Assembly (NCBI RefSeq): GCF_037975245.1
Contig: NC_092572.1
Location: 9,508,001-9,572,000, forward strand
Direction: 5' to 3'
Length of the DNA stretch: 64,000 bases
Source of the DNA: Apostichopus japonicus
Taxonomy: Eukaryota; Echinodermata; Holothuroidea; Aspidochirotida; Stichopodidae
Of the stretch, positions 11,483-25,735 are shown one piece after another. The notes beneath the pieces were generated by a model that saw nothing but the letters and a program-made list of their open reading frames with translations, did no database searches and had not been told where the DNA came from. The translations under genes and the position numbers were made by a program. The stretch's first letter is position 1. Each line of letters starts with the position of its first letter.

Positions 11483-12915
11483 GTAGGAGAGGCAAACAAA
11501 TATATAGGAGAGACAAACAAGCAAGAGGAGATGGGATATAGAGGGAGGAGGGGGGGTAGGAAGGCAGGGCAGGACTTTAGATCTTCCACTTTAAATTCGC
11601 TGACATGACAAACTGAAAACACCCTGAACATATGCCAATTAATGATGCCAATTTTGCTTGTCAAAAGAGTAAGTTTCTTTCTATAAAACATCCAATACAC
11701 AACCCAAGAACTCTATCACACCTTATTAGGTAAGACTGTTTAAAGCCATATATACTCTCTTTTCATCTATCACTGAACATTAACCATTCCAAACAACCTC
11801 ATAACGATCGAGCCACACTCGGGCGGAGCCGACGAACGGCAAACTTTAAAGAAAAAGTAAAAGAAATCCCAGCAATTAGCAGAAGGAATACGATATCCTC
11901 GGCAGACTCTCAAGAAAATAAAAGATTCCTCGATATAAGACGTTATTTTAGCCATTACGTCTCATATGTCTCAAAAATCAATGACTGTCCAGCTTTATAC
12001 CGGTAATACAGCATCTCGTAGTTTGCCCCGGGCAATCCGGAGAAAAGGACGGGGACATTGGACTGATAAGAGACAGAAAGATCAGGTCGGATCTTTGAGA
12101 AACAATTATCTGTCATGGTCTGGTAGGACAATCTATCTCGTTTTGAGATAGTAGGGAGCGAGGAAGCTACACGGTGGCCGGCGTGAGGAATCAGATCGTG
12201 AAAAGTAGGACGGGTTTAAATGAACTGCATGTAATTAACAGACCGGTTACAGTGGTGTGGATGGAATCTTTTAGTCGACATCGATATGTGTGCCGGTGAC
12301 ATGTTGACACGGGATTAAATTTAAGAGGGAGTACTCGATCGAGTTACAACTTGCTATAGAAAAACTTCACGTTTCGTATTTTTAAGTGAAAATCGAGTAA
12401 ATAGTAATGGTTCTTGGTACGTTGTACTTTGACGGAGGGAAAGTTTAAATGTAATTAATGCGTTAAACGAGTGACTAATTTTGATTGCAAATAATTTGAT
12501 GACCTGATAAATTAAGATTTAATTTTAAGGATCAGGAAAGAATTAGTCAAATTCATCAGACTCAACAATAATTTGTCTTTGGAGATAAAGGAAAGGAAAG
12601 GGGACAAGTGTGGGGGAGGGGGGGAGAGGGGCCTTAAGGGAGGAGGATAAAAAAAGGGTAAGGAGATAGAGGAGGAGATCCTAGGGATGCACAGATCTGT
12701 AATAAATGATAATAACATGCTTCGATCAAAGGAATCATCAAATTATGCAAAGGTCAAAAGGTCACAACTGCTGACAAAATCAATTAGCTTATTAATCATT
12801 ACATCCATGGACAGTACATAGCTTGCACCGGTCTGAGTTTATGAGGAAATGACGAGGGCAAGTAACCAGGTATCTTCACGCTCTTTAACACCCCCCACCC
12901 CCCATCCCACCCACG

Positions 12916-13072
12916 AATGTTCACACTACAACTTGGATTGCTCTTACTGAGTCAGAATCCTCCTTAAGAGGATCAGCTTCAATGTGATCCTGAGTTCTGG
13001 AGTGTTCACACTATGAAATTTAATCACCCAGCCAGTATCAGATCCCCTCACGGATTCTCAAGTGTGAACAAT
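12916..13072. repeat. Possible inverted-repeat element around TGTTCACACT
   Basis: TGTTCACACT occurs at 12918-12927 and near 13003, and its complement AGTGTGAACA at 13061-13070. The outer pair could be terminal repeats of a roughly 155-bp element. No target duplication was found. Confidence 0.3.
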
Positions 13073-13618
13073 TGAGGCTAAAAAATCACGGATGGTGTCT
13101 ATTAGTTTAATCTACTGCAATGTGATCATTTTGAATAATACCCTTGTAAATTTGGTAAAACTGTCAGGTGAACTCATAGAATTTGAAGAAGCCTTGTCAT
13201 TAAAAGAAATTTCTAGAGAAGATCCACCATGGTTCAGAAAATTTGCAAGCTTTCAAAATAGTCACCAATATCTACTATCAAATCAAAGTCCATTATTTGG
13301 GGTCAAATTTGCATAAAAATTTGGTTTTCACAACTTCATATTGACAGAAGCTAGTGTTTGCTAGAAAATTAATGCATATATACTTGATGAAAATACATGA
13401 CTTTCTTTTAAATACTATATGAGAGAATTAAGTAATATGTGGACATTTTGCTTGGACCTGTTCATGTCATCAAGCAGTTACAAATGGTAATTATTAACAG
13501 AGGCGCTGCGCTTTGCAGGGAACTCAGGAAGACACAGAAACAAAGTAAGAAACGACTGGGAAACTGCGATGCATCGTAATGACTACGCTGGCACGAGCTC
13601 CATAAGCCAACATAACTT

Positions 13619-14075
13619 AAGGTGACCATATTTGCCTGACTAGAATCAGGGACATTTATTGCGTGACTGATATGGGGAGGGGTCCAAGACGGGGTGTCCC
13701 TGTGGAAAATTTCAAGTGCCTGTGCTTAGATGTAAAATGGTGAAACTTAGAAGCACTTTTTAAATCAATTTTATTTTAAAAAATGTAGCTTTTTCTTAGA
13801 TGAAATTTACTTACTTTACGAAAGAGTGCTAGGCTAGATCGATATAGCATATTCCACTTTACACTGGCCCACCTGAAATACTGGTTAGTTCCGTTCTGCG
13901 ACTGCACACTTGACTAAATTTTGTTTTTACAATTATTTTACTAATAATGTGGGATATTTCTGAAATTCCTGAACCTTTTCACAAATCGGGGACATTTTCA
14001 GGGACACTTGTTCATCGGGGACAGCACACTGTAATCGGGGACTGTCCCCGAAAATCGGGGACGTCTGGTCACCTT
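13619..14075. mobile_element. Inverted-repeat DNA element with 10-bp target duplication
   Basis: The 457-bp element starts AAGGTGACCATA and ends CTGGTCACCTT, with inverted ends of about 10 bp that extend imperfectly inward. It is flanked by the direct repeat AACATAACTT at 13609-13618 and 14076-14085. The right part contains several GGGGAC/GTCCCC blocks that can pair with each other (ATCGGGGACTGTCCCCGAAAAT). No transposase frame is present. A 9-10-bp duplication would suit Mutator-like or a few other superfamilies; the ends alone do not decide it. Confidence 0.7.
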
Positions 14076-16444
14076 AACATAACTTAAACTACTGAGGTTT
14101 TGAAACATTCATGACTGTGAAGCGGAAGTACTATGAATGCTCTCTGGAGCTCCTCTTGATGTAACATCCAGACCACATGTACTGAAAATATCAAGGCTTT
14201 TGCCAGCAGCTAACTTTGTGGATGGAAAATGTGCAAAATATAAATTTTAGGAAACTATGGCAAAAAATTGTTCTAGCTGCGATCTGTCCTGAATTTCTTC
14301 AGCTCATTCTCATCTTCAATGCCACGTGGGAGAATAATGCGAGGTCCGCAATGTTAAATGCCACATGAGAGAATGATGTGAGGTGCACATTCTTCACGGA
14401 CCTGTTCATGCGGTTGGCGTTACAGTCAGTAAACCTGTCACCACAAGAGTTTATTCAACTGTGCGCCATGTCAATGAACTCGGTTGATACGGCGACTGTT
14501 AGACTTACGCTTAGAACATTTATGATGCAATTTATACAATAAGGTCTAGCATCATTTTCATTGTCAAAGAGAATATATATATTACATATATAGCCTGTAG
14601 AAATATTAGAAATGTAACAAAGATTGAAAATGAAGAATAAAAATGTCGCACAAAATGGATGGCGGTGATGATCAACCAATAAATGAACAAAATAGTTTCA
14701 TATGAACTAGGTACATTCCTCATATTGTGTTAGGATCAGTTTTGTATGCTACAATCTGCAAGCACTTGGGAATGTGCAGTTCCTACATAACATGTATCTA
14801 TGCAACCACTAAGTAATTGCTAATTCAGTTGTTTTAAACTTTTCATGAGCCATGTATATATATATATATATAAAGGTCAAATATGTGAATTCTAAAAAAT
14901 CATTATTGATACAAAATATGAATTCAATATTAAACATTTAATTTTCAGATATGACTTAACGCTCCAGCAGCCAATTATAATTAAGCCTGCAGATTATTAT
15001 TTTCAACGAAAACCGTGTGCTAATTTTGTGTCGTTGACCAAAAAGCAGTAAGAGGGCAGTATACATACTGTAAGTAGATGGGTTATTAGTTGCGTGTCCC
15101 ACTTTTGTCTTTAAATACATTGTCACCAGTTGTAATCCTCATCATGAGGTCATTAAAGCACTAAATTCTACAAACTATAACAAAGGTACTGGGTAAATAG
15201 GAATTCTTCAACTTAAATTTAAATGCCAACAACAGAAAATTAAAGGATTGTTTTGTTGAGTTGTGGCAACATCAATGTGGAATGTTGAAATTTGGTGCAG
15301 ACAACTATTAAATCTTGTATCTAATCCCTTTCACATCAAAACATATCTACTGCCAATCATATATTAGGAGCGGATCCACGGCAGGCGTCTAGGCCCTCTC
15401 CTTTCTCCCTCCCCCCCCAATCTGCCAAAACTTTCTTCAGCACTGAAACTTCCTGCAAGCTTCGTTTCTCTCTACCCATGGTACAGAATGGAAAAATTTA
15501 ACACATTTGGGATACCTTACATCTCACCAATGTTAAATTTCACACCATTATTTTGGTATCACTCCAGTACTGTCCTCCGGGACACTCTGTTCCGAGAAGT
15601 CCTGGACCCATTACTGTGCAACGCATGCCAGACACAAACCACTCCTTTTGGGAGACTGTTTTAATAATGTTCAGACTAATTTGCTGATATCTGGTCTGGC
15701 CAATGACAAAGTCCATGGTTCCAAATCATGGACTTGATATGTTGAAACCAGACCTTGAAGTATCCTGGATATCATCATTTTTTTACATTAATCCATCTCT
15801 CACCAGCTGTATCCAACAGGAAACCAATGAAACATCCCTAGAGTGTTAGAGTCCCCATTCATTATCAGGACATAGATGCTATAATTCCGTTTTATCCCGA
15901 ATGTATGTATTGATTTCTTCACATCATACAAGTGCATGACACACTACACACATATATCCTCGGCTTGAAACATCCTGTATAGCCAGATCCGTCAAAGTGT
16001 TTAGCGGGAATATCCGTTGCGTTGATCATTTTCGTTCTTCTCAACATCATGTCATCTATCGTATTACACGTTGTCCACGCCTCCCCTTCTTAATAGGTTT
16101 AATCAAGGCATGTAAATATTGTATGATCTCACAAGGTCGGATATCTGCAAGAGTGAACGAGATAGTCTATGTAGGCCCTTTTATTTTCCCCCACTTTTGT
16201 GATAAAACTCATTCCGGGAGCCTTCGAAAATGTGTGACTCTGTTGACATAGGCAAAACCGAAGAAGCACATTCTGACACTTATGTCCAATTCCTTCGTAG
16301 AACGTGTACACACGCTCTGCCACTGACTAATAGAAGAGTCTCCAGGTATCGTCCTTGTCTGAGGAAAATTGCCTCGAGAATCCTCACACAGATCTGTTGC
16401 AGACACACATGCATGCACACATTGCAGAGAGAGCTGCAGTATGT

Positions 16445-16960
16445 CTAAATTTCAGAGGAAAGTGCAAAAAAGACATGTTTGATATAGAGGCAAATTGTTG
16501 CAGAAATTTATGTTGCACATTACTACCAGCTGCCTTTGATTATTTTTTAACCAGTAACAGAGATGTACATAATCATATCACGAGGCATGCTAATCATGCC
16601 CACTATAATCTCTACAATACCACCATTGGAACTTTAAGCCTACAAAACCGTGCAACAAAAACATGGAATCTTCTAAAGAACGATTTAAAGAGTAAAAAGT
16701 CAGTCACATCCTTTAAGAAGTGGTTTTGTAAGGAAATAATAGCTAGTTACTGACTAAAACTAAATTATACCTGTATGTAATTACTATATATATATATTGA
16801 AAATTTAATTTGTACTTGTATTTATACACATATATATATATATATATATTTTTTTTTTCTTTTCTTTCTTCAGGGAGTCTTCCACATTGTTAAGCTTTTA
16901 AGCTTTATGGAAGACTTCCCTCCACTTTGTAGTTTTGTGGCAAAACAAATAAATAAATTT
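16445..16960 (+). mobile_element. 5'-truncated non-LTR retrotransposon (LINE) 3' end
   Basis: The fragment contains the last 90-100 codons of a LINE ORF2 and its 3' UTR. The conserved C-terminal pattern is visible from 16523 to the TGA at 16754: LPAAFDYF, then HNHITRHAN, then TKTWNLLKND and SFKKWF, matching the C-terminal region of jockey/CR1/L2-type reverse transcriptases (LP..F...F, H.Y.TR, W..L). The catalytic RT and endonuclease domains are absent, so it cannot move by itself. The 3' UTR has two (TA)n tracts, a stem-loop (GGGAGTCTTCCA at 16873-16884 pairing with TGGAAGACTTCCC at 16908-16920), and a tail of AAAT repeats ending near 16960. A 3' hairpin and a short-repeat tail are usual for these elements. 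The 5' boundary is approximate and no target-site duplication was identified. Confidence 0.8.
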
Positions 16961-17196
16961 TAAGACAATGCTGCCTATTAATGACCAAGTCATTATGAAG
17001 CACTCATTCACTCAGAAATTTCCCCGAATCTTATCCCTTAAATTTTCAATTAGCTAGCCCGCCCGTCATCATCCTCACATCCATGTTGTGCATGCTTTGC
17101 TTGGAAACCTACATATGGAGTCGGTCGCTCTCCAAAGAGAGATTTAGAGTTATTGGAACGGAACGGCATTTAACTCTCCTCTTAGCTTTGAAGTGT

Positions 17197-17198
<2 letters not shown>

Positions 17199-17243
<45 letters not shown>
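17199..17243. repeat. (TA)n microsatellite
   Basis: A pure TA run of about 45 bp. Shorter (TA)n tracts lie near 14857, 16829 and 18620. Confidence 0.95.
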
Positions 17244-17245
<2 letters not shown>

Positions 17246-19329
17246 TTTTGAGTAACATGAGAAGACCTAATTATCCCAACATCTCAGGCAGAAGTCAAAG
17301 AGAGAAGTTTTATTTTTTTATTATTGTCATCTTTAATGAGGGTAGTCCTGCTCAGTGCAGAAGCAGTACCAGCATAGCTTAGTGTTTTACTTTCGTGATC
17401 TAGATGAGAGACTAAAATATGTAGAAGTATTTAACACATGCGTCACGGTGTGCAGGGCAAAGGATGGTACAGCTACAAACAGAACAAAATGGCTGAAAAA
17501 TCCTGATGCAACATTATTAACGTTCCGCTGAAATCCAACGTAATTCCAACTACTGGGGGTTTTGAACCATCACGGTCATATTGTGAATCAAAACAATTCT
17601 GAAACTTAATTGGCTTCATGAAATTTGCCAATCATTTGCATTGAAAATGGATTGATCTCCATGGCGATGAAATGGTCTGAAAATGCCCAAACTTATCAAC
17701 TGCGGAACTTGCGACAAAAATAATCCGTCTCGCAGTTGTGAAATCAGGAAGCTTTTGAATTGTCGTTTTGATTTTTCTCAGTTAACCAATTTTTACAGTG
17801 GTTTCACTAATTACTGCGAGCAATCGTTTTGAAATAATCAAAGTAGGCCATGCAAGCTAAGAGCCCCTTCTTTTCTCCCTCAATCCAACAATTAAGACTG
17901 TGCCTTGAGTTATGAAACCCAACATCTAACCAACAACTATCACTCATGTCGTATAAAGCCCTGACCTCAAATAATGTCAATGAAAACAACTTCCTCCCAT
18001 TTCCTCCTCCTCCTTCCCCACTCTCCCACCACCCCCAAACACAGACAGAATTTTTGTTCATTGCTTTTATCGAAAACTTCTGCATGACGTAATAATATTT
18101 CACCAAAAAAAAAAAAAATTGAAAATAATTTGAAACCCAGTTCCAATCTCTTTGTGATGTAACTTTGCATTCTCTTTATATATAGATTTACATCTATCGT
18201 TACATTTCCGTTGTCAACTGCTGGAAGCCATAATGTATTTGCTTACCCAGAAATGTCTATCTTTTTACCAATAAAACACATTAACAATGTAAAAGGAACA
18301 GAAAAGACTAGACATAAAAGGGATCTCTTTGAAATGATTCTTTTTACACTCCTTTTCCAACCATCAGGGGATGCGAACGATAATTTCGCAAATCGTTTTA
18401 GAAATATACCGTACAGAGTGAGGGGTTGTTGATGGTTTTTACGCACAGTTTGATGTGAAGGTCGTCGACTCGTATATTGCTTAGTGGGTTTGAATTCACT
18501 GTACTAGTTGGTGTTTCACTTTCTCCCTGGTTTCCTATTTCATGTGGTTTATTTCATTTCTTGTTATTTCATATCCTCTGTAGATAGTATGAAATTTTAC
18601 TTAAAACCCTGAAGCTATATATATATATCTATATATATATATATATATATATTTATATTATTATTTTTTGTCTTGTTGTTTTTAATATACTCTCGGTCAT
18701 AAATTCGTCTTGAAATATGAAAGCAGACACTGCAAAGGAAAATGCTCGTGTAAACAAACTCTTGAGAACAAACGTGTAAATATATGCCACTAAATTATGA
18801 GTCAAATAAACAGTTTTTAGTATGAAAAACAGTCGTATTAGGGAAACGGCACAGTCTCTTTGAAACAACCTTTACATCGAGCAGATATGAGTTAGTGTTT
18901 TTGCTATTCCCTTTTGGCTTTTAATTTATAACATTTTCAAAACAAAAGAAGAATGTGATATATTCTAGTGTTGTGATTGCAGATATTAAGAGGCAGAGGA
19001 ATATATAGCTTGCAGAGGCCTGTCAATGTTACATCTTAAGATGTGCTGAAAGTTAATTAAATTTTAGCAAATCATGTATACATGTACTTTAAAAAGTTTT
19101 CTTTATACTTATACAAGTTGTTTGTAAATTTTAAGACATTTCCACTTATTTATACTAGAATCACGGTTTACTGAGATATATATATTTATCGCTGGTTGCA
19201 AAATAGAAATATGGATAAATATTGTTTAGAAATTTGATCTGTGAGTTAAGTTTAATAAAGAGAGTTTGAAAAAAATCTGTTCAGCTGACAAGGACTGTTT
19301 GGGGGAAACCTGAACATGTATATATACAT

Positions 19330-19720
19330 TTCTTGGGTATGAGTCCAACTCTTTGAGTTGCTATAGCCTATATACTGGGTCCAAGTCCAAACTTGGGAAT
19401 ACATGAGTTCAACTCTGAGTCCCAAGCCTTGAGGGTTCAGGTTCAACCTTAGCTATGATTCCAACTCTTAAATCCCTTATCCATCCATTGTGTCCAGGTC
19501 CAACTAAGGTATGAATCCCTTGCCCATTACATCCTGGTCCAAAATAGGGTATGAATGCTTTGTATCTATGCTTTGTATCTATGGGTCCTGTGAGGGCTCA
19601 CTAGGGTACTACTAGGTCCAACTCTAAGTTCCTTGACCATTAAATCCTGGTCCAAGAGTAGGGTATGAATCCTTTGTATAGGGTCCTGTGAGGTCTAGCT
19701 AAGGTACTAAGGTCCAAATC
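19330..19720. repeat. Degenerate tandem repeat, about 110 bp
   Basis: Variants of GGGTATGAATCC, CATTAAATCCTGGTCCAA and GGGTCCTGTGAGG recur. Two clear units lie near 19507 and 19620, with decayed copies before them. Confidence 0.6.
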
Positions 19721-20408
19721 CATTTTTGCTCTGTCATTTCGATAGACTTTCATCGTTTTCAAAAGTTTTGATCTTCGAAGTTGAAGAAGCCTTGATTCCG
19801 CAATATTATAACGATTAAAGTTTTCCCGGTTTGATACGACTCATCGCATAAAGAAACTCGTTTCTCCCTTCCTCTTTCAATCGACCATAATAAACTTGAT
19901 TTGTGTTTAAAATGCAAGACACTTTTAAAACTTCATCGAACCCAAAAAGGATTTGAGAACTTTAATTATAACATTGCAGGTGCAATCATCTCATAGGAGG
20001 ACGAAAAGGCACAGTCTTACTCTAGCAAGAATAGAAGTTCATGTGAACATACCCTATTATCTGTACTTTGAGAATTTCAATTCGTGATGAATGTCTCAGC
20101 AGAATGCAACAATTTTAATAACTTTGAAATATTTTGTAAACCTTAGTTGTACCTATTTGATGGAGTAAAGAACACCCTGGGGTTCAGTACTCACTTGGCA
20201 ATGATTATAAGGGAGAACTATCAATTCCCTCCCAACAGAGTACAAATTCAACAGCTTTTTGTCCTGTCGGAAAGTTCATGCAAACTAGTAAATTCTGGCA
20301 GCAATTGAACAGCTGATGTTATCATATAGTTGGACAAAAATTCTCTACTGTAGCATTTACAAGTTTAAGCCTTTAATCTCCACAGGCCAAAATGTAGGCA
20401 AATTCTGC

Positions 20409-20412
<4 letters not shown>

Positions 20413-20445
<33 letters not shown>
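20413..20445. repeat. Poly(A) tract followed by a G run
   Basis: Thirty-three A residues are followed by C and then eight or nine G. No retroposon body is recognisable in front of it. Confidence 0.9.
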
Positions 20446-20446
<1 letters not shown>

Positions 20447-23400
20447 GGGGGGGGGAGGGGTACAATAGAAATTCTCCCTATTTTATAATATTGGATAAAC
20501 ATATCTATGCTTACTGGGGCCAAATCCTGCAGGGCCACTTTTGGAAATAAAATCAATAAACACCAGAATGCAGCATGGGGTAAATATGTGTGTTGATCAA
20601 TTTATGTGGCAGGTTCTGATCAGAATACGCTCCAAAACAGAACTCCAGATGAACATACAGAGAGGTATGTATGGGGTGTATAAAGGCATATAGAAAGGTA
20701 TGCATGGGGTGTAAAAAGGCACAAAATACAAGATGTGATGAACAAATTGCCACAATAGAAAAATCCTGATACATTGACATGGAGTAAAAGTGACTTTGGG
20801 ATGGGGATGAAATGATAATTTTTACTAAATAATCAATAATCACTTAATAATCAATCAATTAATTGATTGCTAGGTTAGTTCTCCCTGTTCATTGTGGTTG
20901 TTTCTCGTTTCCATCTGTTATTTTACTTATTTATATATTCCTTCGAGGTACTTTAATTGTCACCAGTCTCAAAGGTCAGCGCATGCATGGCTTCAAACAC
21001 AGGTTTGAAATTGGAACAGAGGAGGGGAGAGCCAGGGGTGGGGGTGGGGGGAACAATGTTCTATAGTGTCAAAAGTCCATGCCCATTTGTGAAAATCACT
21101 GCTCTGAAAATTCTAAAGGGCCATAGTATCCCAGGGCTTTTCCCTCCCAGTGCTGGAGGACCATGGCACCTGTGGCACCATGGCACCTTAAAGTCACACT
21201 ATTGCTTTTTTAGTTTATTTAGATGTTAACAGCATACAAGAGACATCGATTCCCAGACTTGGCACAAATTGCACACTTAAATCATCTTAAATATATACAG
21301 TGGAGTGTAATGTGAACACATAGCACTGCACTATGTTGAGAATATATAGAGTTCTCTTTATAGAGAACACTATAATTAGTGTTAGAAGTCCGCTACACCT
21401 ACTTGATTTTGAGTGATTTACTTGAAACAAATCTAAAAGAACTCACCATTTGCCGATGTTTTGTCCCATGGCAAATATCATCCAATTGGAATCGTTGTAA
21501 CATTTTCTGAAACACAAACTTTTCTTTCGAGCTAATGTATGCTTTGATTGAATGCAAGTAAATCATATCGATACGTTGTTTATACGCGTGTACATTTTGA
21601 CTTTTGTGATTTTGTCAAAAGTTGTTCGATCAACACGAAACACATCTGGGCATATTTTCAGGTTATTACAGGCCACATTGGGATCTAGTTTTATTCTCTG
21701 AATTTGGAATTTAAATAAATTTCTGCTTTCAAAGGTCTGCAGAAGTAAGTCTCTAAACATCACTTTACTGAATATCGTATGAGGTTTATCGCACTTACAA
21801 TCGCTCCAAACTGTTGCATTCAACGTCTCTGAGTGTTGTGAAAGGTCAATAAAACTGCACTGATTTATACTTTACTCTCCCCTAGATGGAGAAGATGAGG
21901 AAGTTATTGCTCCGAGAGAATACCAAAGAGGGTGTAATATCCTGGAATGTTTCCTTTTGTAGGGCTCTCAAAATGGTAATGTACCTTTTTTATCGTTTTC
22001 TTGTCGCGTGAATATTTATGACAACAGTGCCATATTCGTGTGACATCAAAGATTTTCTCGAAAACTCTGAGTTACCTGCCGGCTTGCAAAGTCATTATTA
22101 TTATACCGAGATTTGAAATATTGAAGTCTTAAAACTCTTCTGTTCTGAGAAATATATCGTTCAAGGTTTCTGAAATTTTGCAGATCTTTAAGGAGTTCTT
22201 ATGGAATATTTTTAAATATCACATTTTAAGCTACCTTTAACAGGTGTCTGTATTCAGAGGGATTCTGTTTTCAGCTTTACTTGTCCTTAGAAGTTCTTTG
22301 ACAATCTTTATGCCACACGCCATAACCTAAATATGACATCGCTTTCATCAACTTACACCCTTTTCATGTTCCACAGAGGGTTGGGTACAATTAAGTTTCC
22401 AGCGCGGTCTTATTGTACACAGTCGATCACAGCTAGTACATATGTAGATCGGAAATTTGGAGATCCGATCTTGCTGCTAGATCAAGCTGACCCTTTTGAG
22501 ATGTCATGATAACATTTCTCGAGTGCTTCTTTGTACTTCAGAATATGAAACTTAGCATCAACTCATTCGATCATGTTACAAACTCATCATGAATTATTTA
22601 TGAGAGGATGATGTTCCATTCTTGGAGTAGGACAAAAAATATATATACAAAAGTGTCGCAAGAATCAGTGCGGAAACTAAAATATGTGCATTCACTAGCC
22701 ATATTAATGGGCTTCCATAAGGGGCTATTGCTACCCTAGCCCCCCCCTCCATCCCCCCATGTTTGGAAAATCCAAGTAGTAAGGAGCAAAAAGAACCAAA
22801 AAACCTAAGCTCTCCTTAAAATTATGGTTACCCAGTTTAATTTTGAACTGGTTCATTTCTTTTTCTCACTGAACTGAACCTATAACCGACAAGCTGAAGT
22901 TGCTTTATTAACCTGCCTCTGTAGTTTCTCGCTGATGGCAATCACATGAAAGAGGCTCAGAGGAAGGGACCGTTCTAGGACTTTTAAGAGGAAGGGGTGC
23001 ATGGCCCCTGGGATTGTTGAATCCAGGTCACTCCCATGTAGGATGGTTTGGGTCCTAACCCAGATAAATAAATTAAACTTCACTTGTGAAACGGAGCATT
23101 CTGGGCCATATATAGGCTATAAATTAGGCCCATAATTAGGTCTTACTTGCTAGGTTGTGCTAATACAGTAAGTAAGTACTGTTAATATTTGGTCTGAATG
23201 GGGTTGAAAAGAGGCGGGGGGGGGGGGGGAGGGTTGTACAGCCTCATCTGCCTGGATCTCTGCCTGAGAGGTTTATGACACTGATTATAATCTCATACAT
23301 TTTTATCATGGCCCTAAATCACGGACACTTCCAACAACGAATGCGAATATGGCCGTGATGTGTAAAATCAAAAGAAATAACGACTGTCCTATTATGACAG

Positions 23401-25735
23401 TACAGCTTACTTTTGTGGAACACGGTTGACATAACCAGACATGACAATTACGTGTTGCGGAACTGGTTAGGAGCCGTCAATATACAGTAGGACAAAATTG
23501 TTCGTTTTATGTTAGATCATAAGAAGTTTACCACATTGTCTAGAGTGTCTGTGATCCTAATACAGTGCTACTAACTGTGAGTATAGACTGAACAGAATGA
23601 GGTATTGTTTCTTTTCTCTCTATATATATTTATACAATTTAATTTGCTCATTTTACTTTGTAAGGGACCAGACTCGAAGAGTTATCTTATTTTCTGGTCC
23701 CGCTGCCTCATTGCTAGATATATACCATGTATTAACAATTGTATATCATTGTGATATAACGGCAGAAATCAGCGAAACGAACCACCCATTTCCATATCGC
23801 CCACAGTTTTGGGGATTACCCCTACATGTACAACATAAATCCCATCATGCATTGGGAAACAACAAGTTTTGTCTTCTTTCCTTTTCTCCATTTGCTTTAA
23901 GTCTAAAAGTTATCCAACTTCAATCTAAGCCAATCATTCAACCCTCAATTTTTTATTCTTTCGGGAAAGCCTAGCCACCTTTTATCGTCGACGCTGATTA
24001 TTCATACGGAGTGTTCCCTTCGACCGTGACAAGTGCTCTCTTGACGGTGAAGGGGGAGTAATCGATAGCCGGTCAGACTATCGCTTTACCGTTTTGTTAC
24101 ATGGAGGTGGGGTACAAGATCTCCTGTCGGTGAACTGTCCCAATTCTACAGCTGTTCCTTCCTGCTCTCACTATCTTCTCCTCTCCCCCCCCCCCCACTT
24201 TTGTTTTTATCGTTCCTTTAAATTCACTACTAGCTTCTTAATTCTTTCTCGCAAGCAAGATTCCAGATATCGTGACGGAATGCTCCGTTCACTGTTGCTC
24301 CTGCAGCAATCTACATTGCTTCCTTTCGGTAATTTACGTCTCGCTCCCAGCTTCAACCCGAGAACATTTCCGTCTCTCTCTATGGTTCGTGGCTTTGAGA
24401 GAGCGTTTGGTTTACATGAGAGACAGTTTTCATTTGTGTTATCAATTTTAAGGAGAAATGGTACCACCCACTTTCCAAAGCTTCTTATTAGAGTAGCAAA
24501 AAAAGGGGGAAAAAAATAAGGAGGAAAAACAGGAAAAATAAGAACAAACTTCCTCAAAAATTTGGTAACCCTGAAAGAAACATGTTTGTTTATAGTCTGG
24601 TTATTATTATGAATGAGAGATTTTGTCATTGACTGATATAGCTGGTGGATTGTTCCGATGTATATCGACCACGTAATATGACACAGACTGCATGCATGTA
24701 TGGTTTGAGTGAAATGTTGTGAAAATTCGACGAGTTGGGTTGCAGCTCAGGAAATAAATGTTGTACGATATAATTTGCAGTATGATCCATTTGATTAAGT
24801 TTCTTATGCAATGTATGTATTCCTCCGTAAGACAGGCGGTAATAAAAATTAATCCATGTCGGGGAACATATGCTTCTGAATATTCTTATCCATAACAGCC
24901 TAGAGGTATCCCTCGCACATATGTCAATACGGTCGCTATTAAAGGGTACAAGTGGTTTCAATGTCAAATCTATGATATGGCAAAAGAACAAACATTATAA
25001 CCAGATATATAAATGATATTAATGGGGCTTTTAACTTAAATATGATAGTGGCCATTTTGGGGAATGGGGAAAGGGTGTTTAGAGGGAGGAAGGAGTGATG
25101 GGAGAGGAGGGAGGGGGGGGTGGAGAGTTACCTTAGCAAACAAAATTTGAGCTTGGCAATTATCATTTAATACATGTGACACACAAATAGACCTTTCTTT
25201 AAATAGTGGAACAGGGCCATTAAGTTTCAACTATACTGCCATGCCATCTTTTTGCTGGCTATATTTATAAATAAGTTTTGTGAGAGGCTATATATATACT
25301 GATATGAACAACACAGCCAGCTGTGTACCAAAGAAAACATATGTTACTGTTGGTTTATTCGGGTGAGTCTACTAAATTAAACAGAGCCCTTGGTCATAAT
25401 TCCCACAAGGAATGAAACACATGAGATATTTCCTAATACGTAAGACAATAACAGATTTTATTAATTCAACAAATGCATCTGATAGCTTTTATGTTTTAGT
25501 TCAATCAGAAGTCAATATTCTTGAGGCAGATAAGTGATTTTCCCTTTTTGTTTTGAGTGAGGCCGCCTATTAACAAACCTCAGTTCCTAGTATTGGTTAC
25601 ATAGCGGCGATGTATCCATTTAAATTTCTTGGGATGTAAAATCTTTCTATAACTGGAAATGCCAAATATAGGTTACTGCTTAATTAAAACTGCTACTTTT
25701 CTGATACATTTCTTTACAATTCATACAATTCTTTT

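Noticed and set aside
15366-15420. GGAGCGGATCCACGGC resembling a transposon end
   Set aside because: No matching inverted end or target duplication was found nearby.
24094-24519. 141-codon frame as a gene
   Set aside because: No motif, an equally long antisense frame, and low-complexity ends; kept only as a low-interest observation.
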